A stretch of DNA of 51,340 bases from Acanthaster planci (Eukaryota; Echinodermata; Asteroidea; Valvatida; Acanthasteridae), in contig NW_019091505.1 of the NCBI RefSeq assembly GCF_001949145.1, positions 141,653 to 192,992 on the forward strand. Direction: 5' to 3'. Position 1 is the stretch's first letter. Each line of letters opens with the position of its first letter. This document shows positions 34,889 to 46,497 of this stretch, piece by piece. Position numbers and translations under genes: made by a program. Below the pieces are notes generated by a model, which saw nothing but the letters and a program-made list of their open reading frames with translations, did no database searches and was not told the origin of the DNA.

Positions 34889-37800
34889 AAGTCATATTAA
34901 GAGCAACAGTACAAATGGATAAGTACATCACAGTCCAAGAACGTAAGTTATGCAACGCTTATTTCTGACTTACATTTTAATTTCTGATCACCTTTTCAAA
35001 ACGTAAATCCAAACCATGTCAATTATTGGGCTTTTATATTGTTACTATTCGGGTAGTTTGTGAGGCAAAGAAAAACTACGTCTTGACTGCTGCTGACCAG
35101 TCTACTTGGGAGTATGAAGGAATCCCTTTACCGAGTAATGTCTATGAGAGTACGATGCAAGACCTGAAGGAGTGGGAAGCAAGAAAGGAAGATATCTTCG
35201 TTGTGACCTACCTCAAAGCTGGTAAGATACGCTACCCAGTTTTCATGATGAGTCTTAAGAGGCATATTCTCTATCCCAACCTCTAACTTTATCTCTGTGC
35301 ACACTTGATGAGAAACCACGATTCAAGCAGGACTGTGAAAGAACGTGAACATTTGTCAATGAACTGCCTTTCTTGTGTCAGGCTAGCACCATTTCGACAC
35401 GACTAATTTCATCAAGACGAGCACCTCTGAACGTTCCATTTCTGACCATCATTTTTGACCGGATTCATACATTTGGCCAACACTGTGTCCATTTCACATA
35501 AGATTTGACAGTCCTTGTGTCCCAAATGACATATCTCTGGGAACCAACACGTCCAGTGGCAAAACACTGTGACAAATTTGCGCTCTTTCAGGCTGTATTT
35601 TTTACACCTTTCCCCATTATTGTACTGATGTCTGTAGGGACAACCTGGGTCTCGGAGATTGTATCCTGCCTGATTCACGACGGCAACATGGACGTCGTTA
35701 ATAGAAGACATATCACATCACGCGTGCCGTTCCTTGAACTGATCTTCCATGGAACGCCGAAATTTGTAAGATTTAAAATGATTGCTCAGATGAGGTTATA
35801 GGAGAATTTAATGTACCGTGCTGATTGAAATCAGGCTCCAGTAGTAGGCCTACGTGTCAAATAGTAATGCGCACAGTTCCAGCGCCGCAGGACAAGCGAC
35901 CTTATTCAGCTACACTAAGGTTTTCTTGCAAGGCGATGCATTTGACGACTGAACGCTGTGCGATTAATCATGTCTTTATTGGACGCTGACTTGACAGGAA
36001 ACAGCAATATTGAGGACCACGTTGTTTTTAGGCACTCTTATAGTGTGAGATGTTAATGGTAGGCCTACATTAGGCAAGACTGGGACCAACAAAACAAGTG
36101 TAGTATCTGGCAGACTTAAAGTTCTCTAATGCTTACCTTTCTAACTTAGAAAAAAATGTTTCTGGATTTGTTCCCCGTAGTTTGATTCTCCCATAGGTTT
36201 GCTAGACAACATTTTATTTGTGAACTGCTGTCACTTTTTTTTCTGGTGCACCAAGTTTTAACTTATCAATCTCTTTTTCGAGGCCTCTTCTAAGTCCTCC
36301 GTTTTTTCAACGCGTCATTGTTCTTGTCTCTCAGGTACCACCTAACCACAAGATCTTAGATGATGTTCCTTCTCCTCGCGTTATCAAGTCACACCTCCCC
36401 GGTCAGCTTCTGCCTCCAAAAGTCTGGAAGAAGAGGGCCAAGATTATCTACGTGCTCCGTAATCCCAAAGACCTTGCCGTCTCGTTATTTTACTTCGGTA
36501 AAGCCTGGCAAGACATGGGATTCGACAAATTTTTGGAAATATTTTTAGCTGGGAAAGGTAGGTTTATATTTTCCGCCCACAACTGGTCTCTGTGGTGGTG
36601 ACAAAAATTACACGCATTTCTTTGTTATGGATATTGCAGACGCCGTCATCTGTCATTAAGTGATGCATGCCGGTAGCCAGTGCAAGTGGCTGGCAAAAAA
36701 AGTGGCCGGCGCGAACCAGTGAACTCAATGGTTGCCCCATCAGTGGTGTGCCCTCGGCAATTATAAACGCCAGGTTTATTGTTTTGGAGGAATGAAAATA
36801 CTTGTCTAAGACAGTATAGTGTAATTCGACAAACAGAATGAGAAGGCATTACTTCGGTGGCACAAAGCTCATGGACAGGTGGTACGCGCGCGTTACACGT
36901 CTCTTCGACCAATAGGATGTCTTGATTTGCGAAATGCACGTGTACGTTGAGCTGAAGAATGTGCGTGTGCGTGCAGTGCCACCGCAATTGTGACGTCTAA
37001 TCGAGTTAAAGGTGTCTTTCCATTTGCACAGTTTCTGGGTGCGTTGCGTACACGATGAGTTCATGCTTTTTAGTCAACGGTATTGTTTGGTGTCATACAA
37101 CTGAACATTAATTTTTTGCTCATTGTCATCGGAGTTGGATGGCTGTTTAAATCTGTGACGTATTACATTTGTCGTCACTAATGTTTATAAATTTAATCAA
37201 GCTTATTGTCATTCATGACAGTGGACTATGGACCCTGGTGGGAACATTTTCTATTCTTCTGGGAGAGACGACATGAAAGCAACGTCTGCGTAATTCAGTA
37301 TGAGGACATGCAAAGAGTAAGTCATTCATTTCAAACTAAATATCTTCTGTGGAAAAACACATACAGCTGACCCAAACAGCTAATCTTGCGCTTCAAAGAC
37401 TATCCAATACATGTAGTATGAAAACCAATCACAATACATACAAGTACATACATACCACGTTCCCAAATATACGATACAATAAGATTTCAAGAGGTGTCAG
37501 ACAATCTGTGACATTGTTGTCTTGCGTTATCATTCTGAAGGACGGAATTCGCATGTCAACAAATTCAAGTTTCCATGAAGAAACCACGAACATCATAATT
37601 ATTAACTAGCTCACCGATTAAAATGTAAAAAACCCAATCGTGTCCTGCCTTTGATACGTGTACATGTGTAATGTGTACGCTACGCTTGGTCTTGTTTCCT
37701 CTCCTTCAGAATCTGAAAGACAGCGTGACTACAATAGGGAAGCTCCTAGGCAAGGAGTTAAGTGACCAGACCATAGATGCTATCGTAGATCACTGTTCGT

Positions 37801-38110
37801 TTGACAACATGAAGAGCAACCCCATGGCAAATATGGATACCATCAGGCTAAACAAACCACACCAATTCATGAGGAAAGGTAGGTTATTCAGTGTTGCTTT
37901 AGTCAACTCATCCGTCCACCATCGTATCCTCTTACCTCCGTGCTTCCACTTCACTCCTTGGCAACTCGAGCATTTTTGTTATCCGTCTTGTGTCACGCAG
38001 GGATCGTTGGCGATTGGAAGACTCACTTCACAGTGGCTCAAAACGAGAGGATGGACGCATTTATCCAAGCGAAATTGACGGGAACTGGCTTAGCATTCCA
38101 CTTTGAATAA
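34889..38110 (+). CDS. Cytosolic sulfotransferase (SULT family)
   Basis: Seven coding exons: 34915-34942, 35057-35221, 35638-35765, 36335-36557, 37222-37316, 37710-37878, 38001-38110; phases agree and give 305 aa, normal for the family. TTTTTTTACAG just before 34889 implies a further 5' UTR exon upstream. SULTs move sulfate from PAPS onto hydroxyl or amine groups of small molecules in the cytosol. The PAPS-binding loop is TYLKAGTTW (60-68; K63 kept, but Leu and Ala replace the usual Pro and Ser of TYPKSGTTW). The catalytic His is H127 in KSHLP. The 3'-phosphate site has R149 and S157 in RNPKDLAVS. YEDM stands at 208-211, and the C-terminal RKGIVGDWK motif at 268-276. All key residues are present, so it is probably active. 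The substrate cannot be told. It converges on the FAM47-like gene. Confidence 0.93.
36817..37009 (+). repeat. Dispersed ~185-bp repeat, copy B
   Basis: Lies inside sulfotransferase intron 4. Begins TAGTGTAATTCGACAA, contains GGCATTACTTCGGTGGCAC, GGACAGGTGGTACGCGCGCG and CTGAAGAATGTGCGTGTGCG, and ends near ACGTCTAATCGAGTTA. It matches copy C over its full length and copy A over its first part. Confidence 0.78.
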
Positions 38111-38647
38111 GATGTCCAAGGGCAATACACGTGCGCCGCACTACTTGAGTTTTTGAAGGGAGGTACCAAATACATGTGGGTCTACATGTATATCAATACG
38201 TACATTGTTTTGAACAAATACCGCATACGTTCTTACCAGTGATCATTACGGTATATGTTGTGGATTCCTTTCTCATGAATTCATTTGTTTCCAGAAACTC
38301 AGACAAGAAACCTGAGAGTCGACTACTATATGTAAATATAAAACTGCATTTTGCGATTCCCTTTATGTCATGAACCTGAACAGTAAGAATTTCTGCTCTA
38401 AAACTAACTTTTCTAGCCTACATGTCAACAGAGGGCGAAGTCCATTAATCGGTTAACTTCCTTACGTAATCACATCAACGAATGCACAAGAATCGATACC
38501 GAAATCAACCGGTGGGGTAAATAGCCATTTCTTGTCTTTTTCCCCTAAACAGGTCCATCCATTTCAAAGAGCACGAAACAAAGTGGAGGATTGCAGAACA
38601 CACAAACATTGAACTGATTGAACATACGAAATTATAAGCAAATGCCT

Positions 38648-38653
38648 TTTATT
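38648..38653 (-). terminator. Candidate poly(A) signal of FAM47-like gene
   Basis: AATAAA on the minus strand about 420 bases past the stop codon at 39071. Confidence 0.35.
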
Positions 38654-38900
38654 TTTGTTTTCCTTTGTACAAGAAGCTACTGTACATCTATGTACATGTA
38701 TTCACAAATTCTGTTCATAAAAAATATGAACTTTGTAGAAAAGGACTTAAAGAGGCAACAAATGACCCAAGCTCTCCAAAGAAACAGCAAATTTGCCACT
38801 GCTTCGACTGGAACACAAATTTGTTTTCTTGGAAAATATTTATCTTAATCATGACACTAGGGAAGACAAGTCGACTTCTATTGAAATGGTCAAAATTGAA

Positions 38901-38906
38901 AATAAA
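38901..38906 (+). terminator. Candidate poly(A) signal of sulfotransferase gene
   Basis: First clear plus-strand AATAAA after the stop at 38110, about 790 bases downstream. Confidence 0.3.
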
Positions 38907-39070
38907 GGAGAGTTAATTCATCAACTCTTTTCCCAAGATGATCTCTATCAAACACTTATTTCTTAAAAAAAAGGTTTAAAATGAAGTCCTGTCCTAAACT
39001 TCTGACATTCCTTATGACATCATTGCCATTTGTAGTCTATTGCACTTGTAGGTAATGTCTCGTTGAGATG

Positions 39071-42000
39071 TCACTTTGCTTCAATCTCTCGTGAACTACT
39101 AGGACCTTTTTCTAACCTTGCTGCAGCCAATTCCTCTGCTTCTGCTTGCGCTTGGAACTGAGCAACTCTGTCCAAAAACTAAACCAAAAACAATAACAAA
39201 TGGTAAGCTTAATTTCTACCAATAACCTGGTGGTCATTTTTCCAAGCAAATCTCCTTGAATTGTCTGAATCTCTCACTGTGCAGGAAACCAATGGTAAAT
39301 CCTTTGCACTTCAGCTTTCAATACCTATGAGCATATCCAATCCCATGTCAAGCAAAATAGTTAGCTAAGTTTACAATCCCGCAAAATTCTCCACAACCTA
39401 CTCACATTTCACAACATCAGAGAAGTTTGGAAACTCACAATATTTTTGCAGTGCTGCTGTTTTACAATTAAACATAAGCAACGGTGTCACTGGTGCCAAG
39501 CATAAAGGAATCAACAATGTAATCTGAACTCACCTCAGGCATCCTGGTATCCTTCTTCTCCACAAATTCTTTGAATGATTTGGATCCATGTAGGGGAGCT
39601 AGCTGCTCATCCATTGCCAGACTTTTCTTCTTGGATTCCGACATCTCTTTATCTTTCATTGCTTTGGGGTCTTCCAGAGGCTGAAAATATGACAAAAGAA
39701 TTTAAAATTTATTAGGTTTGAATTTCCTGCAAGAATTTCACCCCATTTTGATTTACTGCAATTTGTTATTGCAAGAACTTAAAAAATCTAGCAACTCTCT
39801 CGATTGCCAATTTGAGCTAATTCACTGGCTTGCTGCAACACAACTTGTCTTGCAATAGTCAACCTATCAGGGTAGAATTGTGTGAGAATACGGACGATTC
39901 ACAATACTGTGCCCCATGAGTCTCCAACGCGTTGGCCAATCACGACGTGCGAAATTTGTCGACCCTTTCCGAACGTGCATTGGGTCAACAGATTTTGCGC
40001 ATTGTGATAGGCCAATGCGTTGCAGACTCTTGGTGGCGCACTATTGTTAATTGCTCATATTGCATCAACGCAGCTTGTGAAGTACTGTCCAATACAGAAA
40101 ATGTAAATGGCACAGGATGCACAAAATCTGAGACAGACAAATAGCCCAGCCTATAAAATTCCATAGGGTTGCCCAAGGGACGTAGCTAACTTGCAGACAG
40201 CGACAGGTCAATTTCTAACTGCTGTCCCCAAAAAGTTTGAACCTATGAAAAACTAAAAGATGTGTAAAATGGAAGTGTTTAAGAAACTATGTGCCACCAT
40301 GACATGAAGCCAAGTCTCTTCTGGTTCTCTGGGTCCAAGAAAACCCATGGAAGTTAAAAAACCCGGGTTTTGGAACGGCATGGCTCCATCAGACAATGCC
40401 TCAACTCTGTCTGAACAAACCCTGTTTCTTGATCTACTTGAGAGTAACTTTACCTCATCATTTCTTCGTCGACTCCACGTCTTAGGCGCTAAGTACCAAG
40501 CACCATACTTCATTTTCACCCAGCTGGGTTGATAACCTCCATACTGTCAATAAAAACATCATTACATCGTATAAAGATGTTAACATTTAACTGCCGTACA
40601 ACAAAAACATTCCCACATCTGGGCCGTTTTCCAATACTTGACTTGGGCTCCGTCTCAGGCTTCAACTGTTTTTTTTACTTCCTGACTTTGAGGTTGTAAG
40701 CGCAATAGTAAGTCTGATAGTGCCACCAAACATCAAGTAAGATGCAAAAGAGCCAAACATTACAGTACTTCAATTTAAGTTAAATGCTTCAGGCCCACAA
40801 TCAGGGTTGGTTTCCTACATGAAACCTGAGACAGAGACGAAGTTGAGTATTGGAAAACGACCCTGTTCTAAAAGCATTTCTTTTAGCAATGAAATCAAGG
40901 TTTCTGTTGAGTACCCTCGGGTTCTTTTCAGAACACACATGGTCAGAAAGAGATATCCTTGCACAGTGCAACCGCAAACCTTGCTACCTTCCCCACGCAA
41001 ATCTTAGCTCAAGGTTTCTGTATCCTCACAATCCTGGGGCAATTTGTGGACAGTTGTACTGTGATAACCATCATTCTCTGTCTTGGAGTGTGAAGGAAGG
41101 CTAGAGACACATTATGACAGGCAAACCCATGGAAAGCTCTGTCTACAAATCTGCCCTGACAGAATTCAAACCTTGGTCACACAGGGAGAAGGTTAACAAA
41201 AGCACTCCTATGCCAACCTTTCCATGAATAAGATTACTCACCAGTTGCTTTTGAGTTTTCTCCACCTGTTCCAATGTCTGTGTTGGTATCTCCTCTTGCG
41301 AGACGGTTGCAGACATTCTCAGTTCTGGGGGAACATTTGTCAGCTCGACAACATGAATTGGAACAGACAGGGCAGGCTTGGTCTCATACCCACTGGCAAA
41401 TAAACTGTGGATGGTTGACTCCTCCACATTGTTACTATCTCCGCCCAGACCTGACACCCAGTCACAGAACTCCTTGGTGACATTCTTGATGTGTTCATCT
41501 TGAGAGGGTGAGTCGCTTCGTCGTCGGTTTGCTTTCCGATCTTCTTTCTGTTGTTCCTCTTTGCGGGGAAGCCAGCGGTATGGATTGCGCACCTTTGCTT
41601 CATTGGATGACCTAGATAAAAAAAGACAGTAATCAACCTTCAGGGCCACACACAGACGCAATTTGAGAAAATTAAGTTCACATTAAAATCAGGCATTTAC
41701 GTTCGTGTTATTGTAATAGTAAGTCATTGGCAAACATTACAATGAGCCAATCCATGTACATGTAAAAGCAAGCATAAAGTCAGCAGCTGCTTTGATCAAC
41801 ACTACTAAACAAATATTTATCATTTACGCTTAAAACTTCTCCTTGAAGTTGACTAAAAGTGATTGAGGTCGTACCACTACATTTCCTGGGTATGACTCAC
41901 TGAGTTTGCATATAGGCCACCTACCCATCTGATAAGCCTGAGGCTGGTCGATGCTTATCCTCAGATGTTTCAGTCTCTCCATAGGAGTTGGTGAAACCTT

Positions 42001-45000
42001 CTTCAAAATCATTTTCATCCCCAGCCTCGCTGTCCAGGTTCATTTCTGGGTCCAAAATCTCCACGACATCCTCAAAAATCTACAGAAGAGGGAGCAAACG
42101 ACATCAGACCCAACCTACCCTTCGTCAATTCACCCCTGGTCTGAATTCTGTTCAATTCAAGTGTTCCTCTATTCTGTAGCTGGAAAGGTTGACAAAATCA
42201 ATTATTTTCCAGTTTAAGAGTTGGCTGAAGGTTTTGTGTGATTTTGCCCAAACTTTCCATTTCCATTTATTTATTTTTCCAAGCACGATTAGGGGAATGT
42301 TTGCCACAAAGACGAGATATCATGACTTTGCCAGGATTTTAAATGTTTCAGTTTCATTCTCATCACATGATAAACCACCAATGCATATTTTTCAAGCTTT
42401 TAAAAAAGGAGAAGAGAAGCAACCAACACTTCTCCCCTATTCTACTGAATGGTACAACCCAACATCTACTTTCTTGGGACTTACGTCAGGAGGCATGCTC
42501 TCTTCCAGGTGTGGGTAGAGAGCTAGAGGGTGTTGGAGTAATCCAAACTCCATCTCATTAATGTGATCTCTTCTCTGTTGTTGGAGGGGGAGAGTGCGTA
42601 GATAGGCCACTTCTTCCTCAGTGAATCGGTGTCGGTTGACTGTCTCTGCCTTGGGGAACTTCATTTGTGTATCACCGTGGATGTTGGGTTCAATCTCTTC
42701 CTTCTTGCCCTATAGAGGTGCAAGGACAGACTCGCTATCAGCATTTTTCAAATATTGTATGACAATTTGGTAGAATTAGCATTAACAGTTTTATATCCAA
42801 AATGATCGGCAACTCTATGCGCTTTGAACATGTTTGGCAACAATGATGAAAGCTCCCCATGTGTAAAAAGTGGAAGTCGACCTGTTTTGTAATGTGCACT
42901 GTACAGAGGCCTATGATTTGTCACTGGAAGACAGAAAATGAAAGTGTTGAGAATTCAACAACAGTGTACATTTATGTTGGTTCCCATCCTGACGAGCCCT
43001 TTGAGGAAAGATGATAGGGACTCCAACTTGGTACATGTACGGAAGGACTATAATACCAGCTGAGTTGAGTAAACCTGCACTAAGCTGATCTCATGAAACT
43101 GTTGTTGCAGTTAATGCACCCATATGTTATTGATATCTATTTATCTATCAAGGGCGAAACTAACAGGCCAGATATGGCAATGGTTCCTTTGTGCCTTTGG
43201 CTACGACCTGCTGAACTTGTTCCATAATCATATAATATTGTCACCAAAGTCACAACAGAGTAATCGTCACTGAATTTTCAATACATACATGTAAGTTCAG
43301 TGCCAAGTTTCTTGTGACAATACCATTTGGCAGGGGCAATGACATCAAACTTCCTGTGAGCATAATAGGACCATGTAAAGTAACAAGGATGTAGACTGTC
43401 ATTCAATACCTTGACTACGATTGAATCTTCCACTTTGGGAGGCAATCCATCTCTGAAGTCATCCAGACCATGGAGAAGAAACTGCCACCGACCTCCATTC
43501 AGAGTCTTGGACGCATCACCAGGTTTCTTGGTCTTGATGAACCTGGTCTTCAGTCTTTCTTTGTACCTGGGAGACAAATTCAAGGACAGTTGTGCCAAAG
43601 AGCATTCGGATGAAGAGATACTAGTAGACATGAGCAGGGAGGATAGAATAACCGTACATTCCAGTGTGACATCTTAGACCAACCATTTCTGAAGGGGGTA
43701 TGTTATTTGGCTTTGAGCACACGGCGATGAAGGGAAACTTGTGTGACAAACGTGGGGATGATGGGGGAAGGTAAGATAAGTAATATCATGTATCGTTGGG
43801 TGATAGTAACGAGAAAATGAAAAACCCTGCTGCACGCTCCAAGCTTCTCCTGGTCTGGATTTTTATTGGTTTGTAACGCCATGGGATTTTGAAAGTGCCC
43901 ATTTATTTGCCTGAAACTGCACTTTGTGAATCAAACCTTCCCCTAAAAGTCGTCAAAACTAAATACAGTAAAACTTCGATAAGTCAAACTCGGCCAAGTC
44001 GAAGGTGCGCTTGTCTTGAAGTGATGCTTTGTTCCTGCTGAAAGAATAGGTGTTTTTGTACTTCCGTAAGTCGAATTACCAGAGGCCAAAATCCTGCTTA
44101 AGTCAAAGTTTTTGTGAGGCTGTTCAAAAAAATGTCGCCATATCGTCTCAAAAAGTACAAACATGGGACCACAGTCTGAGTCATCACTGCCGAGACCACA
44201 TTGTCTTTAACTCTTGATTCACTTACATAGTATGCTGGCTGCGCAGCTCGCTTCATACACCATGCCACATCATAACCGCAACAAATCCAGGCTTTTAGGC
44301 TAGCCTGATTGCCACTGCAAGACCCAATGGTCACGGGACCACAGAAAGCAATGTCACAGCACGCCAGCCTAGCGGACCATTGACAGAAAGCATGTCGTGT
44401 TGGCACACACGTTCCGACGACTGATTCCTGAACAACACAATGTCCAGTAGCTGTGATCACACCGAAACTGTACTCTGGACATTGCCGCACTCATGAATCA
44501 GTCATCGGCGTGCGTGTGCCAACACAGCATGCTTTTGTGAATGTTCCCATAGGCCAGCGCTGTGTGATGTCGTCTCCAGCACATTAACATACAGTTCAAA
44601 TCGCTTTTTGAACGAGATGGTGACTTCGAGCTCGATGATAAGACCGTTTCCGTTTTGAAGGGGAAATTTCTATTTCCTTCCCAAATGTGAGTAAACCTTA
44701 CCATCATTATTGGAATTTTCACTTAATCCAAAGCCTGAAGTATACAGTTTAAGGACAGTTTTGGAGGTGAATTCAAAGGATTTTGATTCGGGGTACAACC
44801 TGTTTTGAGTGAATGAATTACATGTATGATGTAACGGAATGGAAAGCCTATGGAAGGTACTTGGACCCTACTATCATGACTATCGCCCGACCAGAGAGGC
44901 AGAATCATAAGTTTATGTTGGGGAGAAGATTTGATTGACAAAGTGCAGTTTTAGGTGAAATATATGCGCACATTCAAAATCCCATAGCGTTACCAATAAA

Positions 45001-45217
45001 AATTAGGACCTGGGAATCACACGGAGTGTGGCTCACAGTTCTGCGAGGAGGCCCCCCTGGCATCACACATGTCACACCCCGGAAAGAGTTCCACACGTCA
45101 CTAATTTTATCAGCCATCTAGGCCCTAGCTGCACAAATTTACTCACCATGGTTGTTCTCGAATTTTTTTGTCAGTTAAAGTTTTCACAAGTGCCAGATCG
45201 TATTTCCATTCTGCCAT
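39071..45217 (-). CDS. FAM47-like protein
   Basis: Eight coding exons on the minus strand: 45217-45147, 43566-43410, 42709-42485, 42079-41925, 41611-41242, 40543-40454, 39680-39534, 39178-39071. All junctions have GT/AG and compatible phases; total 440 aa. Start: ATG at 45217 in an AAATATGG context. FAM47 hallmarks, as remembered: PWYKERLKTR spanning exons 1-2, then NGGRWQFLLHGLDDFRDG (about 47-64), an acidic Asp/Glu-rich middle (about 152-203), CDWVSGLGG (252-260), GYETKPALSVPI (277-288), and KYGAWYLAPKTW (338-349). The C-terminal part is Lys/Glu-rich and probably helical. The role is poorly known; human FAM47E has been linked to PRMT5 and FAM47A-D are mainly testis-expressed. Acts probably in nucleus or cytosol; no membrane segment or signal peptide. 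Family call is good, function unknown. Confidence 0.85.
43964..44110 (+). repeat. Possible pogo/Tc1-type element end
   Basis: TA then CAGTAAAACTTCGATAAGTC, followed by repeated short AAGTCGAA/AAGTCAAA words, resembles the terminal region of pogo-like MITEs that insert at TA. It lies in intron 1 of the FAM47-like gene. The opposite inverted end was not found, so the element is either truncated or misjudged. Confidence 0.3.
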
Positions 45218-45819
45218 ATTTCCTGAAGTAACGTCTGCTAAGTCTGTTGAACTACAAAAGGAGATAAATCCGGGCGGACGTTACGCTATGGCTCAACACA
45301 AACTTATCCACCTTGTGTACAAAATAATGGTTGTTTATGAGCCGCACAACCGCCGCATTTGGCCTAGGGATTGTGCAGCTACTAATGAAAGTAAACCTAC
45401 CCTTACCTGCCAACTGGGAACAGTTGTAACTTCATTGAATTTTAATTAACTTATAAGTAACTAGGTGAATGTTTTTATCAAATAACCCCTTTGTATTTCA
45501 ATAACTGTCTTTTTGGGAAGGTCTCGAGCGCATTAATATTGTAAATGTAAAAAGACTCTGTTGCCAAAGTGACAAGATAAACCAAGCTTCGAACTATTGA
45601 GGGCGTTTGACAACCGAACTGGACAGCGCTTGAATGCTATGCAAATTGTTCGACGGGGCACAGGAACATTAATGGAGATCGGATAAAAATCTGTTGGTAA
45701 CAATCATTGATCTCCATTATATAATGGAACATATAGGCCTATACTCGACTGAGACGCTTAGAAAGAGGTAGGCTAAATGCAAATCTCTTAAAAAAACGAA
45801 CCAAAACCGATCAGTTGGA
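45218..45819. other. Upstream region of FAM47-like gene
   Basis: Presumed promoter and 5' leader on the minus strand; a CpG-containing stretch (GTAACGTCCGCCCGG on minus, near 45278) lies about 60 bases above the ATG. No exon or repeat identified. Confidence 0.3.
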
Positions 45820-46382
45820 ACTATTAGGGCCTCGGCCGTCCTACGAGCGGTCTAATAAGAAGGCCGGGGGCATACTCGTTGCGGGGCAGTCTGTTCACCA
45901 GGCACCGGGGCACTCAAGCGCTCTCACGCACACCACAATATCCGGGGGGGGGGAGGAACCAGAGAATGGAAAGAGCCAATACACAACTTTGTCTGTCGGT
46001 CTTGACTGGTGTATTTATTCATGTACAGCTATAGGGGCACCTTATAAGGTGTTTGGTCCAAACAGGGCTGACAACGGCAAAATCCCCTCTCAAGCCCAGT
46101 AACTGGGGTTCTAACTCACCCTGGTACACGGCCTAGCTCCGTTGTCGTCAGGCACACCAGGTTGCGCAGCGCAAACACTGACTCCGGGTCCCAGGCAATG
46201 AAAAGAGGGAGGCAAGCGGCCCGGGACGCAGAGTGCACCAGCTTGTGACCAAACAGAGCGACAGAAGACCCCGACCGCGTGCGAGCCACGCGCTTAAATA
46301 CATGTACCCACGCTAGGTACCAACCCCCCACGCAATTTGTGCGCAGCACTATCAGCCTGAGCCTGCGTACCTGTTGTACATA
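45820..46382 (-). mobile_element. GC-rich block, possible solo LTR (minus orientation)
   Basis: Composition changes sharply from the AT-rich flanks. On the minus strand it begins TGTACAACAGG (near 46382), then has a TATA-like GTATTTAAGCGC (near 46300), a GC-rich leader, and ATGAATAAATACACC (poly(A)-signal-like, near 46012). That order (TG start, TATA, AATAAA) is that of a retrotransposon LTR. No gag-pol frame flanks it and no target duplication was established, so the downstream edge is uncertain. Alternatives: a promoter CpG island or the 3' UTR of GPCR 3. Confidence 0.35.
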
Positions 46383-46497
46383 AACTTCAACAAGTCATAC
46401 CATACAAATTAACTTTTCAGCTACATATTAAAAGTCATTAATTTCCTTTATAATAGTGATGTCATTAAATATGATGACGTTTCAATGTGCTGTTCGC

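Larger units (their letters stand above)
38111..39070. other. Shared 3' region of the convergent SULT and FAM47-like genes
   Basis: The two stop codons face each other 960 bp apart. The nearest plus-strand AATAAA is at 38901-38906 and the nearest minus-strand one at 38648-38653 (TTTATT on plus). If both are used, the two 3' UTRs overlap by about 250 bp. No coding exon is visible in between. Confidence 0.4.

Noticed and set aside
36646-36987. Open frame with a peptide (NARVPPVHELCATEVMP) resembling one at 14066-14251
   Set aside because: The similarity comes from the dispersed ~185-bp repeat; frames are not preserved across copies, so it is not a conserved protein.
44098-44722. Two adjacent minus-strand open frames inside FAM47-like intron 1
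   Set aside because: No domain resemblance, no splice sites joining the FAM47-like frame; possibly repeat remnants.
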